The notes under the pieces are model-generated. The model ran no database searches, had not been told where the DNA came from, and was given only the letters and a program-made list of their open reading frames with translations. The position numbers and the translations under genes are program-made. Below are positions 36,035 to 49,277 of a stretch of DNA of 64,000 nucleotides, piece after piece; the stretch's first letter is position 1, and each line of letters starts with the position of its first letter. The DNA lies in assembly GCF_025602895.1 (NCBI RefSeq), contig NW_026516333.1, positions 49,838-113,837 of the forward strand, read 5' to 3'. Source of the stretch: Polychytrium aggregatum. Lineage: Eukaryota > Chytridiomycota > Chytridiomycetes > Polychytriales.

Positions 36035-37553
36035 ATGGCCTCCTTCTCTACAACTGGTAAAGATATCCGCCCATCCATCCATCCATCCATCCGCCCATCC
36101 ATCCATCCGCCCATCCATCCGTCCATCCATCTATCTATCTATCTATCTATTCGTCTGTTGCTCGTGTTGGCTGGCAAAATGGCATGTCTGGTCAGCGGTC
36201 AGGTCGGTCGGTCAGTCGGCCGGCGTCACATTACGTCAAGGCGATTCGCCCACTTCGATGTCTCAAGCCTCTCCTCCGCCGTATCTGGATTCGAGCCTCG
36301 ATACACCGATACTGCGTCCACTGCGAACCATACCGGTGTCCCAATCTCTCAAGCATCAGCTTCGCTGGAGGAGAGGCCGATCCCCTCCCTTTTGCCCAAT
36401 AGCTCCGCTGCGTGGTGTCAACGACCGCAGTAGACCAACCGGAGGCGCAGTGTTCGGCCGTGCAGTGTGTCTTGAAGTAGAGGATCGGGTCACTCTCGAC
36501 CGGCAACTGGCAGATCACGGACACAGACTACTCGATCTCGAGCCAGAATCGTCATCAACCGACCAGCCAATCGACAAGCCGACCGACCAGCCGACCGACC
36601 AGAGCCTCAGCGGATGGTTTTGCCGCCTTGACCAGGATGAGCGTCGCCCGATTATTGGGCTTTCTCGGTGTGTTCTGAACCATCGCTAACCATGTTCCTG
36701 TGATGCTTGTTTTGTCTCTCGTTGGCCGGCCCCCGGATACTGCCCACTCGCAACATAACTGCTGGATCGAATGTGTTTGTGGATCAACGCTTGTTTTGAA
36801 TCTATTTCGACCCTCGTCAATGCTTGCGGAATGTGGACGAAACCCTTCGACGGTGGCTGGATTGTTTATGGATGGACCATCGCCTCGGACTGTTTGATCT
36901 CGACGGATGCACGAACCCGCAGTTTCCTCCAGCAGACGCAAGAGCCGCAAGGCCCACTTCTCTGCCCCCTCCAGCGCCAGACGCGTCATCATGAGCGCTG
37001 GTCTGTCCAAGGAGCTCCGTGAGAAGTACCGTGTGCGTATACATGCTCTCGTAGCCCGACCTTCACTCTGCACTCAGCGGCACACAATCACTGGATGGTT
37101 TGCCCGACTGGGCTATCCTCCCACACTGGCGAAGGACAGGATGAAGATCGATGCTGACTTGTTTGTTTTCCTTTGATCAGGTCCGCTCCCTCCCCGTCCG
37201 CCAGGATGACGAGGTCCAGATTGTCCGCGGTACCCACAAGGGCCGTGAGGGCAAGGTCACTGCCGTCTACCGCAGAAAGTGGGTCATCTACATCGAGAAG
37301 ATCAACAAGGAGAAGGTCAATGGTAAGACGGCTGGCGTTTTCCTTTCGGGTCCTGCAGGCGCTGGCTCGTAGAATTGGTTGGCTCGTTGGTGCATTGTCC
37401 GTCAGCGTACTGACATTGCGACTCTGCCCCGCGGTTGCAGGCCAATCCGTTCCCATCCCCATTAGCCCCTCCAACGTTGTCATCACCAAGCCCAGAATGG
37501 ACAAGGATCGCAAGAACCTTATCGAGCGCAAGGCTGCCCCCAGAAAGGCTTAA
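36035..37553 (+). CDS. RPL26: 60S ribosomal protein uL24 (L26)
   Basis: Four exons (36035-36056, 36923-37032, 37181-37322, 37441-37553) join in phase to 128 residues. The first exon encodes only MASFSTT plus one base, and the 866-bp first intron is the largest of this gene. Conserved blocks are [55 protein letters not shown] (KOW motif) and [20 protein letters not shown]. uL24 sits near the peptide exit tunnel. The short first exon is inferred from phase and from the normal start position of the family. A long first intron is common in ribosomal protein genes. Confidence 0.95.
36068..36150. repeat. (CCAT)n / (CTAT)n microsatellite in uL24 intron 1
   Basis: Roughly 20 tetranucleotide units, starting 11 bp after the 5' splice site. 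Confidence 0.95.
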
Positions 37554-37752
37554 GGTTCGTCCGCCGGATCCATCCCTCGATGGCCTTTGCCTGTCAAGCC
37601 GACCTGAGCCGCTTTGCCTGTCCCTCAGAGCATAGCACGAGTCTTTCAACGATGCTGACGCAACGGATACCGCTCTCCTCTTGGTGCTGCTCCGACCTGA
37701 TCCTCTCCACGAATGACTCGATTGCAAACTTCAGCTGTCTGATGTAACGGCT

Positions 37753-37758
37753 AATAAA
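37753..37758 (+). terminator. Polyadenylation signal of uL24
   Basis: AATAAA 200 bp after the stop codon. The rest of 37759-38430 holds no supported gene. Confidence 0.5.
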
Positions 37759-38430
37759 GGAACGGATTACATTGTCTTTGAGAGAAAGCGAGCTCCGCAC
37801 CAGACCAAACCAGACCAGACCCAGACCAGACCCCCGGGCGGATGAGGCAAACTGGGGCAGTGATCATCGTCGTCTGGCGATCTGGCAGTTGTGGTCACTG
37901 TTGCTCAACCGTGATCGATCCGGCTGCTGGGCGCCAGCCAGGGTTTTGTATCATCGCCAGTTTCCGAGCCAAACTCTCTGGTGCCAAGCTCCTCCGTCTA
38001 AATGAACAAAGCCCAGCCACACAGTTGATCTAGAGACCGAGCTAGCTTTGTATAATGATGTATTAGATTGGCAGGGTGGCTTGGATCGCGTCTGTATGAT
38101 GTTGATCTGTGCGGGGAGCGACCGAGTTGAGGAGGTGGTGTGGCCTTTGGGCCCGGAAATGCTGGACGAGCCTCGACCGAGGGCAACTTTTGGCTTGCGG
38201 TCACCGACTTGCCATGGCGCCGTTGGCTGCTGCTGCTGCTGTTATGGCTGTTGTCGCTTGTGGTGGTTTATGGGTTGCTGTTGCGAAGGGGCCACTGTTC
38301 CGAATCGCTGACTGAGTTCTCTGCCTTTGGATCAATCGGAAGCCTCAAGAGTCGGCTCGGCAGCAAACGCAGGACACAAGCCCGTCTTCTCCCTGAAAAC
38401 GAACACATCCTCGGCGCTGGGGCCCAGACT

Positions 38431-40379
38431 CTAAAAGGCCGACACCATGACGACTCCAACCAGGAGCACCAGCGCCCCAAAGACCCGGACGTACGAGGCG
38501 CGCTGGACCTTGAAGCCCATCCAGCCCAGGTGGTCCAGGACCATGGCGGCAATGATTTGGGCGACAATGTTGGTGCCCAGATTGGTGGCTGCCCCAAGAA
38601 GCGGAATCAGAAAGGTGATCGATAGCACATAGCCGGAGCCGATGAGACCGCCGATCCAGATCCACCATGGCGAGGCTGAGGATTGCATGGTAAGTCGATG
38701 CAAGAGTGCCAGCGTGGAGCATTTGATGCCACAAGTCGTTGATATAGACGGCAACGGCAATGGCAGCGGCAATGGCAAGGGCAATGGCAAGGGCAATGGC
38801 AAGGGCGACGACAAGAACAGCGATGCCATAGCCATGGTGAATGTGTTAGTGATGGTGCATATGGCCGGGGTCGCTGCTCATCCGGCCAGCTACCGGCATC
38901 AACGCAAGTGCATCAGCGGCCCGCTTACTTGTAATGAGCTCCTTCAGATTCAGTGCCTTGCGACCGTTCGGCTCAAAGAACCAGTATATGGGAATCAGAA
39001 CGTCCCCAAACACAAAGTTGTATAGGGCCGAGAACCCGGGGGTCGTCATGGTTCCCATGTACCCGCTCACACCGGCCTGAAAAGCCAGGGCGGCCCCGGC
39101 CAGGAAGGCCCCGGTCAGCAGGGCGGCGGACCAAACCCAGTCGATCTTTTCGGCAAGCTCGGGAACGGACGCATTGGTGTCTTGGACTTCAAGGTCGGCC
39201 TGGTTGGCCTGGTCGAGCTGACCGACCGGCTTTGCTTGCTCCAAGGCCGCCGATGCTTTGGATCGATGTCGGTGGGTGATGCGGTACACCATCGAGTCGC
39301 CATACATGACCAGAGTCACTCCGGCCACCGACAGGACGATGCCTACGATCCGCCCCGGGGCCGCCGTGTGCTGGGGAAGACCAATGAGGCCATAATGGTC
39401 CAGGATGACGGCAGTCGCCAGCTGGGCCGCCACGATGACGCCGAGGCAGGCGGCGGCACCGAGACGAGGAGCCAGGACGGTGATGGCGCCGACGTAGTAG
39501 AGACCGAGTGGGCCGCCGGCCCATGCCCACCAGGGAATTGCATCTGTGCGGGAACAGAGGCGGGCTTTTGGTGAGGAAGATTGTTGCAGAGGGGCAGCCT
39601 GGGTTGACGTGGAGGACCGCTTGCCCGAGGACCCATCGCACATCCAAGGGTCCACCAACGCCTTATCAGAGGCTCATCGATGGTCCGTTGATGGCTCATC
39701 GGCGTTCTCGAGGCGGCTGTCGATCGTCGCTGAACTGCGTCCCAGCCATCATCACAAATGTCCGAATGAGGGACACTGGGATCGCGCCGTGAATTGCTCC
39801 GCTCGGGCTGAGCAGCACCATCCCTGAAACCCGAGCACCCATCAGCACCGACAGGGACGAGGGATGCCATCGGGCCTTCGAAAATGCCACCAGAGTCTCG
39901 GGCATCCCATCGGAGCCCTCAAGGACTCCGCTGGAATCCAATGCGGACGCAGAGCCGAGCAGCACGGCGGCGGGTTTGGCAGCAGCGCTTACTTGCTCCA
40001 ATCGAGTCCAGGGTATTGATGCGCTGGCCGCCCTGGATCTCCACGAGCCAGTAGATGATGCACGGCACTGTTCCAGAGAGAAAGCTCCACAGCACCGCCG
40101 AAGACGACGACTTTGATCGGTTGCCGAGCGAGCTGTTGGCTCCAGCCTGGAAGGCAAGCAAGGCGCCTGGGTCAAGGTTTGTCGGTCCGTTTCCAAAGGC
40201 ATATGTCCAGTTTAGTGAGGGAGAGAGAGGGAGAACGAAAGGATGAGAATGAGAGCAAAGTCGCGGCCCATGTCGAGGCGGTCGTTACAGGCTAAAGTGC
40301 GATTCACCGGCCGGAGGCATCCCGAAGCGCTATGCATCTTACCAACTATGACAGAGATGCAAATCGTCCAGCTCACCAT
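38431..40379 (-). CDS. Internally duplicated YdcZ (DUF606)-type DMT transporter
   Basis: Four exons (40379-40343, 40166-39993, 39543-38929, 38675-38431) join in phase to 356 residues. Two tandem halves can be aligned. Half 1 has VGALLAFQAGANSSLGN, SGTVPCIIYWLVE, IPWWAWAGGPLGLYYVGAIT and VAAQLATAVILDHYGLIG. Half 2 has AGAALAFQAGVSGYMG, GDVLIPIYWFFE, PWWIWIGGLIGSGYVLSIT and VAQIIAAMVLDHLGWMG. Each half matches a single bacterial YdcZ protein of about 150 residues, with four to five membrane helices. A polar linker of about 50 residues joins them. The family is placed in the drug/metabolite transporter superfamily, and the substrate is unknown. The ATG at 40379 is the first after an in-frame stop. 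Confidence 0.85.
38752..38814. repeat. 12-bp repeat in a transporter intron
   Basis: About five copies of ggcaatggcaag with variants, in the intron between exons 3 and 4 of the DMT gene. Confidence 0.9.
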
Positions 40380-41321
40380 GCTGTCGATGATGCGGAGCTC
40401 GAAGCAGGGGGTGGGCGATCAGAGATGCTTGACTGAGAGAGATTCAGGGAAGTAGCCCGTGAAATGGAGGCTTGGGTAGAGCACTTGCGGGCTCGGATTG
40501 GACTGGGGTAAGGGCGTGGTTGGTGAATGGGTTGATCTGGCGGATGGGTTGATCGCCTGAGCAACAGAATCGGATGGCTGGATATACAGACGGATGGCGG
40601 GTTGCTTCCAGGACAGATGGATGGCGGGCGACGAGATGGATGGCGATGTGGACAAAGCCTGGATGGCAGAGATGGCAAGGATGGCTGAGGCGGTGGAGGG
40701 CGTTGGTCTGCTGGTGCCGCACATGAGCACCGACGGATCCTCTGGAACGAGCCGCCGATGGCAGCCGGGCGATGCGGAGGGCTGTCAGAGGGACTACTGG
40801 TCGGCCCAGCCAGGAGCGCAGAGCCCGAGCGCAGGGGTCGGGGATTTAATGCAGAGAGCGGAGCGAGATGTCAAACGGCCAGTCGTTAAACTCAGCGATA
40901 ATCAGAGGTCGGATGGCCAACAACACTCGGCTTTCAGTCTCGACTGGACTGATATGGGTCTCTGACGACGGCTGGTTCTGCTCAAGGCCAGTGGGTGTTG
41001 GACGCCGGACGACGACAGCCCCTCCGGACGACGACAGCCCCTCCGGACGACGACAGCCGCTCTCCAATCTCCATCGCTGCGGTGCTCTGCGAACGTCATT
41101 CCAAATGTTATTTCGGATGTTGCAGCACTTTCCCGGCTGAGGCGGTGTGTGTGTCCATGGTCCATGTCTATCAGCGCTCTCGAAACACACGAGCGATATA
41201 TTAGCTGCATCTGTCGCTGATCTGGAAAGCACGAACGAAGCCGAGCGGGTTTCCGCGGAGGCCGTCCGTCGTCAAGACAGAGTCGCATTCACTCATATCG
41301 ATGGCGGGCTCGCACACTGCG

Positions 41322-41322
41322 C

Positions 41323-41356
<34 letters not shown>

Positions 41357-41357
41357 G
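41322..41357. repeat. (CAT)n microsatellite
   Basis: Twelve perfect trinucleotides. Confidence 0.97.
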
Positions 41358-41629
41358 CCGTAGCGCTCAGGGCCGCCACTGCCCATTGATGAATATCCAA
41401 ATGACGAGATCGTGGCGGACATAATAAGCTATCATCTCTATCAGCGCGATACGATCCCCCGGCAGCGACCATGGTACACCACGGTAGCAGGGGATAGTGG
41501 GTCGCTGAGACCAGGCCGAGATATTTGCTCTTCCCAAGTTTGCAAACGAACAGCCGAGATGAGGGCTCAGAGTCCGGATCGACAAGGGGTCGTATAGCGG
41601 TGCGAAGAAAGCGGGAAAGGCAGAAGCAA

Positions 41630-41706
41630 GATATATCAAAGCAAAAGCAAGATATATCAAAAGCAAAGGCAAGATATATCAAAGCAAAAGCAGGATATAT
41701 CAAAGC
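41630..41706. repeat. AAGCAAGATATATCAAAGCA repeat
   Basis: Four AT-rich copies of gcaagatatatcaaagcaaa with small changes, upstream of NKAP. Confidence 0.9.
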
Positions 41707-42353
41707 AGAGACAGAAGCAAGAGCCACAACGACAACGAGGCGGACAGGCTCGCTGAGATCCAGTCCGGGAGTGTTGCTGCTCAGACACCATCTTGTGGCC
41801 AGCGGCGCTCTGCTGATAAACCAGACGAGGGTGCGGCTCAGAAGTGGGTCTCGGCGACAGATGGTGTTATGGACAGAGATTTGCGGGTGTGAACGGGGTC
41901 GGTATGATGGGGAGGACTGCTACGACAACCGCCAGTCGAGAAGACCAACCCCATATCGATTGCGGATCAATATCAAAGATCAAAGCCAAGATCAAGTATC
42001 AAAGACAGATCAAAGACAGGTCAAGTATCAAAGCCAATTTCCACCACAGACCAAAGCCAAGACGATTGAAAAAAACGGACCCCACGTGATGCCGAGCCAG
42101 CCAATCGGGGCCAGCGGCCTCATTCGATCCGGCTGCGTCCTGGATCCAGCCGAGTCGCCTCCTCCCTTCGCCACCCGACTCCATCTCGATCTGTCCCTTC
42201 GAACCACATCGATCAGCCAAAGCATCGATCAAGCAAAACATCGATCGCAGCCGTCGGCATTCCCCTTTTTCCGGCTATCAGCACCGCCATTACCATCAAC
42301 ACCAGCAGAGCCAAACCACATATTCCAAGTTCTCTCAATCTCCTCGTGAAAAC

Positions 42354-44730
<2,377 letters not shown>

Positions 44731-45974
44731 TTCACCATCGTGTTGTCCAAGATACACGGAGAAGGGATTATCGAGCTTCCTATGGTCGCAACGACACCAA
44801 ACACCTGTTCCGACGTCGAATTGCCGCACCACCACCAACACAGGCGCTGCGCTCTCTCGCGTGCGTGTATGCACACGGCAACCCCATGTCAACGACGGTG
44901 GATTCGTATGCTTCGTGGCCATTTGACGGATTCTGCTCAAATCGAGACTGCATGGATATCTGGTGCCTGCTATTTTTGATGGGTCGCATTCACTTCGCGG
45001 TTGAACATTGTCAGCCGTAAGATCTCGGTGCAGCCATCTAGTGTCGTCGATGGCGATTGCGACAAACATGTATATTCGGACTCCCGCGAGTGTTCCACGA
45101 TTGATGCTGGCAGATGTCCCGCGATGGCTCTGCGGTGGCCATTGATGATCATCGGCCATCGTCAGCCGACACCCTATCTCCATGTGCTCCCCCCCTCCAT
45201 CCACTGCGCTCGTTGCCGATCCGCCGCTGTGCAGTATTACCATCATCGCCGACGGTATCGCTCCCACCCATGCCAGCACCCGTTGCCCCCTTGGCGATGG
45301 CCGCGCCCCAATTGGACGGCTGGCCACCCCCAAACACATCGCTTTGTCGACCCCACACGGCGCTCTCCAAGCTCGATCCTCATCTCGTTTTCGTCCGTGT
45401 GCCCTTCCACCGGTCCTTTGCGCTGCCTTCCCCACCGTCGTCTTGATCTGTATCCACTGCGATCTCTGTTGCAGTGTCTTCTTGCACGCTGCTCCCCCCC
45501 CCAAGTTCCGTCTCAAGCCCAACCTTTGTTGCATCGCCTGTCTGCAGTCTCGTTCAAGAGCCAACTGCCCCAGCCCGGCCAAACCGGTACATTCGCCGTT
45601 TCATACTTATGCAGATTCGCTGGCTCTGCGGAATGCTATCGCCGTCAAGAGAGAGGGGGGGGGGCATGTTCTTGCCCTCGTCCTTCCCGGCACTGCGGTC
45701 TATTCACACCCGTTGGTTGCTTCAAATGGATTCCCTCATCCCCATTTCCATTTGCGCTGCGATGCTCCGATTCACTCTCTTCGCATTCCGCTCGACTAGC
45801 TCGTACCGATTGTGCGCATGGCCTCTCCCTTGACCCCCATGTCTCTTCCTGTGCGTGCTCGTTTATTCCTGTATCGCCAACCCGTTAACCTCGCTTCCGT
45901 ATCGCTGACAATATCGCCGCTTTCGCATTGACCGTCGGTCAATCCTCTCGCTTAGCGCATTTCCATCGGCATCC
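44731..45974. other. Intergenic region, about 1.2 kb
   Basis: Pyrimidine-rich 5' flank of VAM7. Overlapping ORFs exist on both strands, but none begins with a convincing ATG or shows a domain. Confidence 0.6.
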
Positions 45975-47279
45975 ATGACTGAGCTCATATCCTCTGTCGT
46001 CATCAACGCTACCGAGGTGCGAGAGTCGCCCTCTCGCCATGTCGTCTATCAACTTTCCATCCGCACGCCCAGTCGGTCCTGGACGGTCTGGCGCCGCTAC
46101 TCCGAGTTCGAAACCCTGCATTCGCTACTGCGAGAGCTCTCGCCGACACCCTTCGGCTTGCCCCCAAAGTCCTTTTCCATCTGGGGCAACACCCTCTCAG
46201 ATCCATCCAAGGTCGAAGCCCGCCGCCTCGGCCTCGAGACTTACGTGCAGACCATCCTCAACCACGAGAACGATTTGTGGAAGACGTCCAAGGCGTGGTT
46301 TGACTTTATAGCCCTGCCCGAGTCCTCTCGCCGCCTCAGCATCCTCGGCAGGACCCCGTCCAACGGTGGTGGCAATCCCACCGACCCGGCCGGTGTCGTC
46401 GCCAGCGCCCCGGTCGACCGCCCGCTGTACACCACCGAGTCCTGGATGAACGAGCTCCGGGATATGCAGCAGTTCTGCAAAGAAATCCGCACCAAGATTG
46501 CTGCCCGCGACCGGTTTGCTCAGGCAGGCGACACTGCCTCGATGCAGTATGCGTCGATGCAGGGCAAGAAGGGCCTCGGCGTGGTCTCAACCCGCATTTC
46601 CGATCTTGAATATGCCCTGGCCCAGCACAAGCCCGCCCCGGGCCAGGGCCGTCCGTCCTCGGTTTCGTCCGGCGAGCCCGCTGCCCTGCAGCGTTTGCCC
46701 TCGGCCACCCGCTCGACTGTCCTGACTGCCGGCGAGTACAGCCGTCGTCAGGATTTGCTGGACAGCCTCAAGGAAGAGCGCGACGTCCTCTCCAAGTTGC
46801 TTTCCAGCAACCCATCCGTCTACCGGCAGCCCCGAGTCGATTCGGCCGAGCGAAACGCCCTCCTTGGGTTTGGGTCGATCGGAGCTGGTGGCTACTCGAG
46901 CTCCGTCTCCACTAGTCCAAATGAGTCATTTGGCACTGTTCCGACGGGTTCGTCAGCGGCCTCGTCGACCGCCCGGCCGAACAATACGACGCCGCCGCGG
47001 TCGACTCGACGATTCGGCCAGCCCAAAGAAACCGAGCAGACACGCGCGCTTGACCAACAGGGTCTCCTGCAGCTGCAGAAACAAACGATGAACCAGCAGG
47101 ACCAGTCCGTCGATATGCTGTCTTCGATCCTTCAGCGGCAGAAGCAAATTGGCCTCGCCATCTCGGACGAGCTCGATACGCAAAACTCGCTTCTTGAAGA
47201 TCTTGATGAGAACGTCGATCGGGTGGGTCGGAACTTGAAGAAGGCAGACAAGCGACTGGCCAATGTGCGAAAGGGCTAG
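45975..47279 (+). CDS. VAM7: Vacuolar PX-domain Qc-SNARE (Vam7-type)
   Basis: A single-exon gene of 434 residues. Residues 3-115 form a PX domain (YQLSIRTPSRSWTVWRRYSE, then FGLPPKSFSIWGN), which binds PI3P on endosomal and vacuolar membranes. The middle (about 150-345) is Ser/Thr/Pro-rich with a helical stretch. The C-terminal 65 residues are a Qc-SNARE helix, with DQSVDMLSSILQRQKQIGLA and SDELDTQNSLLEDLDENVDR; the zero-layer Gln falls in DTQNSLLEDL. No transmembrane segment follows, as in yeast Vam7, which is recruited by its PX domain and the HOPS complex for homotypic vacuole fusion. It is one of the few intronless genes here. Confidence 0.95.
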   Translation: MTELISSVVINATEVRESPSRHVVYQLSIRTPSRSWTVWRRYSEFETLHSLLRELSPTPFGLPPKSFSIWGNTLSDPSKVEARRLGLETYVQTILNHENDLWKTSKAWFDFIALPESSRRLSILGRTPSNGGGNPTDPAGVVASAPVDRPLYTTESWMNELRDMQQFCKEIRTKIAARDRFAQAGDTASMQYASMQGKKGLGVVSTRISDLEYALAQHKPAPGQGRPSSVSSGEPAALQRLPSATRSTVLTAGEYSRRQDLLDSLKEERDVLSKLLSSNPSVYRQPRVDSAERNALLGFGSIGAGGYSSSVSTSPNESFGTVPTGSSAASSTARPNNTTPPRSTRRFGQPKETEQTRALDQQGLLQLQKQTMNQQDQSVDMLSSILQRQKQIGLAISDELDTQNSLLEDLDENVDRVGRNLKKADKRLANVRKG

Positions 47280-47963
47280 TGATCACCGTAAGTGCTCTTA
47301 TCGGAGATGGGGAGGGGCGATAAAGGCCGCTCGCTGTACTGGACGCTCGGCTGGACGCCGTTTGTGAGCATTTCCTGATCCGCATGACTGGGATGGGTGA
47401 GCTGTTGAGTACCCAAGAGATCTTGATATCTGAGATGTACTGGATGGCTGACTGGCTTTGGTTCCTCGGTGCCATTTGATCCCTTGAGGGGTGGGCAGGT
47501 TCCTGTTGGTTCACTGCTGCAAGGGTTTGCTTCATGCATTTTAACCGAATGCCGTTCTTGGCTCCTCTCCGGTTCCGAATATGCTGGGCTGGAAATCACT
47601 TGTTCAGTAGCCTTGATCCTTTATCGGATCAATTCATCACTACCGGCCGACCTGCCGATCGACCAACCGACCAATTGCCCGCGTCGCATCGCTCAGTCAT
47701 GACCACCCCTCCCCTCCAACTGTTTTGGCCCCTGACAGCCGTTGCTTTCGCCAGTGCGGCTGTGCGCTCTCTTCCTATCTTGCCCTCCTTTCACGTCTAT
47801 GTACCTGTCGATCCCATTATCGACCGTCATGGTTCCCTTGACTCCACAACTAGCCGCCACACCGAGCCATCCGCTATGTTTGCGAGGAGATCGGTGTATA
47901 CAGCCGGCCAAGCCTGCTCAACAAACTAAAATCCCAATAAATACATTTTTTTTTTATTGCTGC

Positions 47964-48139
47964 TGTCGTTGCTATCGTCGTTGCTATCGTCGTTGCTATC
48001 GTCGTTGCTATCGTCGTTGCTATCGTCGTTGCTATCGTCGTTGCTATCGTCGTTGCTATCGTCGTTGCTATCGTCGTTGCTATCGTCATTGCTATCGTCG
48101 TTGCTATCGTCGTTGCTATCGTCGTTGCTATCGTCGTTT
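47964..48139. repeat. 12-bp minisatellite (GTCGTTGCTATC)n
   Basis: About 14.5 nearly perfect copies with one gtcatt variant, next to a T-tract at 47947-47956. All six frames are open or nearly so; the minus strand would read (SNDD)n, which I treat as non-coding. No gene is supported in 47280-48289. Confidence 0.97.
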
Positions 48140-48289
48140 CGCAACGCAGAGACGTCTATTTTTAAAGGAGCATGACGCTTGCTGCAGCTCCGGATTTCGA
48201 TTCATACGCTTTCTCGACCTGGTGGGAGGGATGGGTCCGGGCTCGCTCGGCCAGGTCTCCATTTCGAACGAGACGATGTGCCCTATTGT

Positions 48290-48790
48290 TTATTCAACAG
48301 GTTGTACAGTCAATCCAGGGAGAAACTGGACAATCACTTTCTGGCATCAGAGGCCTGGAGCCTACTGACCTGCGATTGTTTGCCGTCCCGGTTGGCAATC
48401 TTTGTCTTGTTGATTTGGGAAGTATGGCCTTGAATACACTCGGTCGACATCCTGTGTCGATATGGGAGTGTGGTGCATTCACTCGATGTGTGCGGGTGGT
48501 GCATTCACTCGATTCTCTGGACAGCTCCATGGTGTATCGATATCAAGATACTCGGCCTTCTCGAGTCGCTTGGCTTCCCGACAATGTGAGAATACCTGGA
48601 GATCGAGTCGCTTGAATCGCCGTCGCCTGGGTGGTGTCTTTCGCTTGCAGGGAGCCATCTGTGCGAGAAAGCGTCCTTGGTTCAGATCCAGAAGCACATC
48701 ACTGAATGGTCATACCCAGCGCGCGATGTTTGGGGCAAGAGAATACTTGTTCAACGACCAAAATCCGTTTTTTATTGGATTGGCTGTAAG
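48290..48790 (-). repeat. Dispersed repeat copy 3 (class I)
   Basis: An inverted copy of 6219-6630. It has the shared core at 48700-48790 and the same short ORF (PPRRRRFKRLDLQVFSHC), plus a short duplicated insertion (ggtgcattcactcgat) near 48474-48511. The two class I copies are clearly homologous but carry several indels. The rest, to 49277, is the 5' flank of the amidase gene. Confidence 0.75.
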
Positions 48791-49277
48791 CTACCTGTAA
48801 TGAACAAGAGCGAGCATTTGGAGCGATTTGGGACCGCACAGCATCCAACTTTGACAATAAACAGCATTGGGTGCTTTGCGGATGTTCATTGTGCCGTATC
48901 ATATATATTACAATTGAAAGCTATCAAAGTCCGGTCGGCCATAGTTCCGTGAACAATGCCCCCTGGTGATCTGAATTGTTTGTGATGGTCGAGGGCCACC
49001 AATGGGCGATGATCTGTCTCTGTCTCATCTCATCTCATCTCTGATTCGCACGTGGCCGGCCATCAGCAACAATTGGTTTCGAACGAAGTTTCCACTATCC
49101 GCACCGTATCGCTTTCCCCCCCCTTTTCTTCTTCCTCACAGACAAGCTATATATTCACCCTGCGATCCGGATGGATTTCTTCCGCCTACCACATCCCTCG
49201 GCGTCGAAACCTCAGCACTCTGCTGTCCTTCTGCTCCTGTCCTCTCCAGCACACTTTGCTCGACCGTCCCTATCGCG

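Larger units (their letters stand above)
40380..42353. other. Intergenic region, about 2 kb, repeat-bearing
   Basis: No supported gene. It holds three copies of a 20-bp unit (gacgacgac agcccctccg) at 41006-41060, a (CAT)n run at 41322-41357 and a 20-22 bp repeat at 41630-41706. A CACGTGA at 42083-42089 lies 265 bp upstream of NKAP. Confidence 0.65.

Noticed and set aside
35687-36130. Minus-strand ORF rich in MDGR and VCVC
   Set aside because: Translation of the CCAT and CA microsatellites.
45001-45888. 295-residue plus-strand ORF upstream of VAM7
   Set aside because: It starts at TTG, is rich in Pro/Ser/His/Arg from a C-rich promoter region, and has no domain.
47699-47929. 76-residue ORF starting MTTPPLQLFWPLTAV with a hydrophobic start
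   Set aside because: No homology I recognise, no promoter, and it sits in the VAM7 3' flank next to simple repeats.
47926-48144. Minus-strand ORF (SNDD)n
   Set aside because: A pure translation of the 12-bp minisatellite; other frames are equally open.
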